Shown here: in pieces, positions 56,796 through 58,528 of the stretch | Layout of the letters: every line of letters starts with the position of its first letter | Position numbering within the stretch: position 1 is the stretch's first letter | Assembly (NCBI GenBank): GCA_014191855.1 | Contig: BJHF01000035.1 | Coordinates: 1-58,528, forward strand | DNA from: Deltaproteobacteria bacterium | GTDB lineage: Bacteria; Myxococcota_A; UBA796; SXON01 | Reading direction: 5' to 3' | Length of the DNA: 58,528 bases | The notes under the pieces: model-generated | The model's input: only the letters and a program-made list of their open reading frames with translations | Database searches by the model: none | Told to the model about the DNA's origin: nothing | Position numbers and translations under genes: made by a program

Positions 56796-57722
56796 ATGTG
56801 TGGGACTGACGACGCGAGCTCGTACCGCGCCTACCTCGACGAGCTGTTTCGGGCGGGGCTCCTGATCTCCTCGGGGGTGCGCGGCGTGTACGGCCGCAGC
56901 GGCACCTTCGAAGACGTGATCATGGGCTTCGAACGGTACGTTACCCGGGAGGGCAAGCCCCTTTCGCCGGAAGTGATGCACTTCCCCCCGCTGCTCAGCC
57001 GCGCCCACTACACGAAGATCAACCACATCCACAACTTCCCCGACCTCATGGGCTCGGTCCACACGTTTATGGGCGGAGATCCAGAACATCGGGAGCTGGT
57101 GCGGAAGCTGGCGGACGGCGAGGATTGGACGCGGGACCTCGCGCCGGCCGACGTCATGCTCATCCCCGCAGCCTGCTACCCGCTGTACCCCACGGCCACC
57201 GGCACCACGCTGGGAGCCAGCGGGCGCCTCATCGACCTCGTTTCGTACGTGTTCCGACACGAACCCTCCGATGATCCCGCGCGGATGCAGATTTTTCGCC
57301 AGCGGGAGTACGTGCGCCTCGGCACCGCCGAGCAGGCGCTCAACCATCGAAACGAGTGGTTGGAGCGGGGGAAGGCGATCCTGCAGTCGCTGGGGCTCGC
57401 GGTGGAGGCGGTCGTGGCGAACGATCCCTTCTTCGGTCGCGGCGGGAGGCTCGCGAAGGCCACGCAGCGCGAGCAGGTGCTCAAGTTCGAGCTGGTCATT
57501 CCCATCTGCTCCACCGAGAAGCCCACGGCGATCAGCTCGTGCAACCTGCACCTTGACTACTTCGGGCACGCCTTCGGGATCGACGGCCCCGACGGTCAAC
57601 CCGCCCACACCGCCTGCATCGGCTTCGGCCTTGAGCGGATCGCGCTCGCGTTGTTCAAGACGCACGGCCTGAACGTAGACGCGTGGCCGAAGGGTGTGCG
57701 CGAGCTGCTCACCCTCGCGTGA
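56796..57722 (+). CDS. Amino acid:[carrier protein] ligase (truncated SerRS homologue)
   Basis: A 308-residue class II aminoacyl-tRNA-synthetase-like catalytic core with no tRNA-binding arm. It matches the carrier-protein ligases known from Bradyrhizobium and Agrobacterium, which activate small amino acids with ATP and load them on a phosphopantetheine arm. Class II motif 2 is visible as IFRQREYVRLG, and motif 3 as GFGLERIALALFK. Cys127 (AACYPLYPTATG), Glu171 (QREYVR) and Cys249 (SSCNLHLDYFG) correspond to the zinc ligands of that family, supporting a zinc-dependent amino acid pocket. The gene starts 4 bp after the dehydrogenase and is followed 13 bp later by a DUF1839 gene. Confidence 0.88.
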   Translation: MCGTDDASSYRAYLDELFRAGLLISSGVRGVYGRSGTFEDVIMGFERYVTREGKPLSPEVMHFPPLLSRAHYTKINHIHNFPDLMGSVHTFMGGDPEHRELVRKLADGEDWTRDLAPADVMLIPAACYPLYPTATGTTLGASGRLIDLVSYVFRHEPSDDPARMQIFRQREYVRLGTAEQALNHRNEWLERGKAILQSLGLAVEAVVANDPFFGRGGRLAKATQREQVLKFELVIPICSTEKPTAISSCNLHLDYFGHAFGIDGPDGQPAHTACIGFGLERIALALFKTHGLNVDAWPKGVRELLTLA

Positions 57723-57735
57723 AGGAGTAGGGAGA

Positions 57736-58528
57736 ATGCCGCAGATCGCCCCGCTCGACTCCACGGCGTATCGCCGCCACGCCATCCACGGCGAGGGGCG
57801 CACCTGGGCCGAAACCAACTGCTATTCCGACGTGATCATCGAGCTCTTGCACGGCTTGGGGTATGAGCCGGCAGCCGCGCTCGCGTTCACGCTCACGATC
57901 GACTTCGACGTCGATCAATGGACCTTTTTCAAGTTTCCCCACGCCGATGTGGAGGCGCTGTATGGCCTCGGGATCCACGAGCTGGCGCCGTGGCGGCCGC
58001 TGGTGGAGCACGTCGCGGAGCAAGTGGCCGCCGGGCGCCCGGTGCTCGTGGAGCTGGACTCGTACTTTTTGCCCGACACGGCAGGCACGGCCTACAAGCT
58101 CGCGCACGTGAAGTCCACGGTCGCCGTCAACCAGATCGACGTGGCCGAACGTCGCATGGGTTACTTCCACAACCAGGGTTATCACAGCCTTCAAGGGCAG
58201 GACTTTCTGGACATCTTCCAGGTGGAGGGCCTCGTTCACCCGCGGATGCTGCCGCCCTACATCGAGTTCGTAAAACCCGTGCCGGGCGGTCGCGCGCTGC
58301 GGGGCGCGGAATTGGTGGAGGGCTCCGTTCGGCTGCTTCGAAAACACCTCGCGGCTGCCCCACCCGAGAACCCGTTCATCGCCTTCAAGGCGAAGTTCCA
58401 GGCCGACATGCCGTGGCTCCTGGAGTCGGACATCGAGGTGTTCCACGCCTATTCGTTCGCCACGCTGCGGCAGTACGGCGCCAACTTCGAGCTGGCCGGG
58501 ACCTACCTGGGCTGGCTCGGCGCGCAGG
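57736..58528 (+). CDS. DUF1839 family protein (partial, runs off window)
   Basis: The frame from ATG 57736 is open to the window end (264 codons, no stop); AGGAG eight bases upstream supports the start. It resembles DUF1839 proteins, which are found next to amino acid:[carrier protein] ligases in rhizobia. Early in the protein, ETNCYSDVIIELLHGLGYEP places a Cys (Cys29) before a helix, much as in BtrH-type N-terminal Cys acyltransferases that take an aminoacyl group from a carrier protein. Later KLAHVKSTVAVNQIDV may supply the His. The acyltransfer role is inference. The C-terminus, and any downstream genes of the operon, lie outside the window. Confidence 0.8.
   Translation, partial: MPQIAPLDSTAYRRHAIHGEGRTWAETNCYSDVIIELLHGLGYEPAAALAFTLTIDFDVDQWTFFKFPHADVEALYGLGIHELAPWRPLVEHVAEQVAAGRPVLVELDSYFLPDTAGTAYKLAHVKSTVAVNQIDVAERRMGYFHNQGYHSLQGQDFLDIFQVEGLVHPRMLPPYIEFVKPVPGGRALRGAELVEGSVRLLRKHLAAAPPENPFIAFKAKFQADMPWLLESDIEVFHAYSFATLRQYGANFELAGTYLGWLGAQ

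Noticed and set aside
1..58528. CRISPR arrays, rRNA and tRNA genes
   Set aside because: No regularly spaced direct repeats and no cloverleaf-like or rRNA sequence was recognised by eye; a covariance-model scan was not possible here.

Overview
The window is about 58.5 kb of GC-rich bacterial DNA, densely coded on both strands, with many 1- or 4-base start/stop overlaps. No rRNA, tRNA or CRISPR array was recognised. The gene content points to a Myxococcota-type (predatory/deltaproteobacterial) genome. It has a MYXO-CTERM-like sorting tail, a VIT/VWA protein ending in an AgmX/PglI-type domain, several FG-GAP/VCBS lipoproteins, a Hanks-type Ser/Thr kinase, and lipoproteins whose mature ends are rich in Asp/Ser/Gly/Thr (DSG, DTG, EDTA). 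This assignment is inferred from protein architecture, not from a marker gene.

Layout. 0-1.5 kb: a truncated IS1634-type transposase and a Fic protein. 1.6-6.8 kb: peptide deformylase, ferredoxin, tetraheme cytochrome, class II aldolase, hybrid histidine kinase and a glycosyltransferase. 6.9-14.9 kb: a divergent locus. A FadR-type regulator heads six minus-strand genes (CrtC/AttH-like protein, small partner protein, GMC alcohol oxidase, arylsulfotransferase-like lipoprotein, FG-GAP lipoprotein). An aldehyde dehydrogenase is read the other way. Two 17-bp FadR-box-like palindromes lie in the divergent region, suggesting regulated fatty- or aryl-alcohol oxidation. 15-21 kb: an SGNH hydrolase fused in frame to a second lipoprotein, an M16 protease and a MopI/FG-GAP/ASPIC lipoprotein. 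21-27 kb: VIT/VWA protein, RtcB, and a GspE/PilB-like protein without a Walker A motif. 27-29.2 kb: two toxin-antitoxin cassettes (MqsRA-like and MazEF-like) separated by imperfect repeats. 29-35 kb: Ser/Thr kinase with partner, IPT lipoprotein, probable envelope protein and a sigma-28-type factor. 35-54.7 kb: MMPL transporter, propeller lipoprotein, a degenerate RlmD-like protein, two large membrane proteins of GT-C type, HtpG, tandem paralogous membrane proteins (one with LysM), a radical SAM/SPASM protein and secreted proteins. 55.3 kb to the right edge: a tight operon of carrier protein, acyl-CoA dehydrogenase, amino acid:[carrier protein] ligase and a DUF1839 protein that runs off the window.

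The right-edge operon is the best candidate for an uncharacterised pathway: amino acid loading onto a dedicated carrier, oxidation on the carrier, then transfer by a putative Cys acyltransferase. Other notable points are the MqsR-like toxin paired with a zinc-finger/ribbon-helix-helix antitoxin, the repeat-punctuated cassettes, and a ~230-bp noncoding repeat present near 18.6 kb and 54.8 kb with matching terminal inverted repeats.
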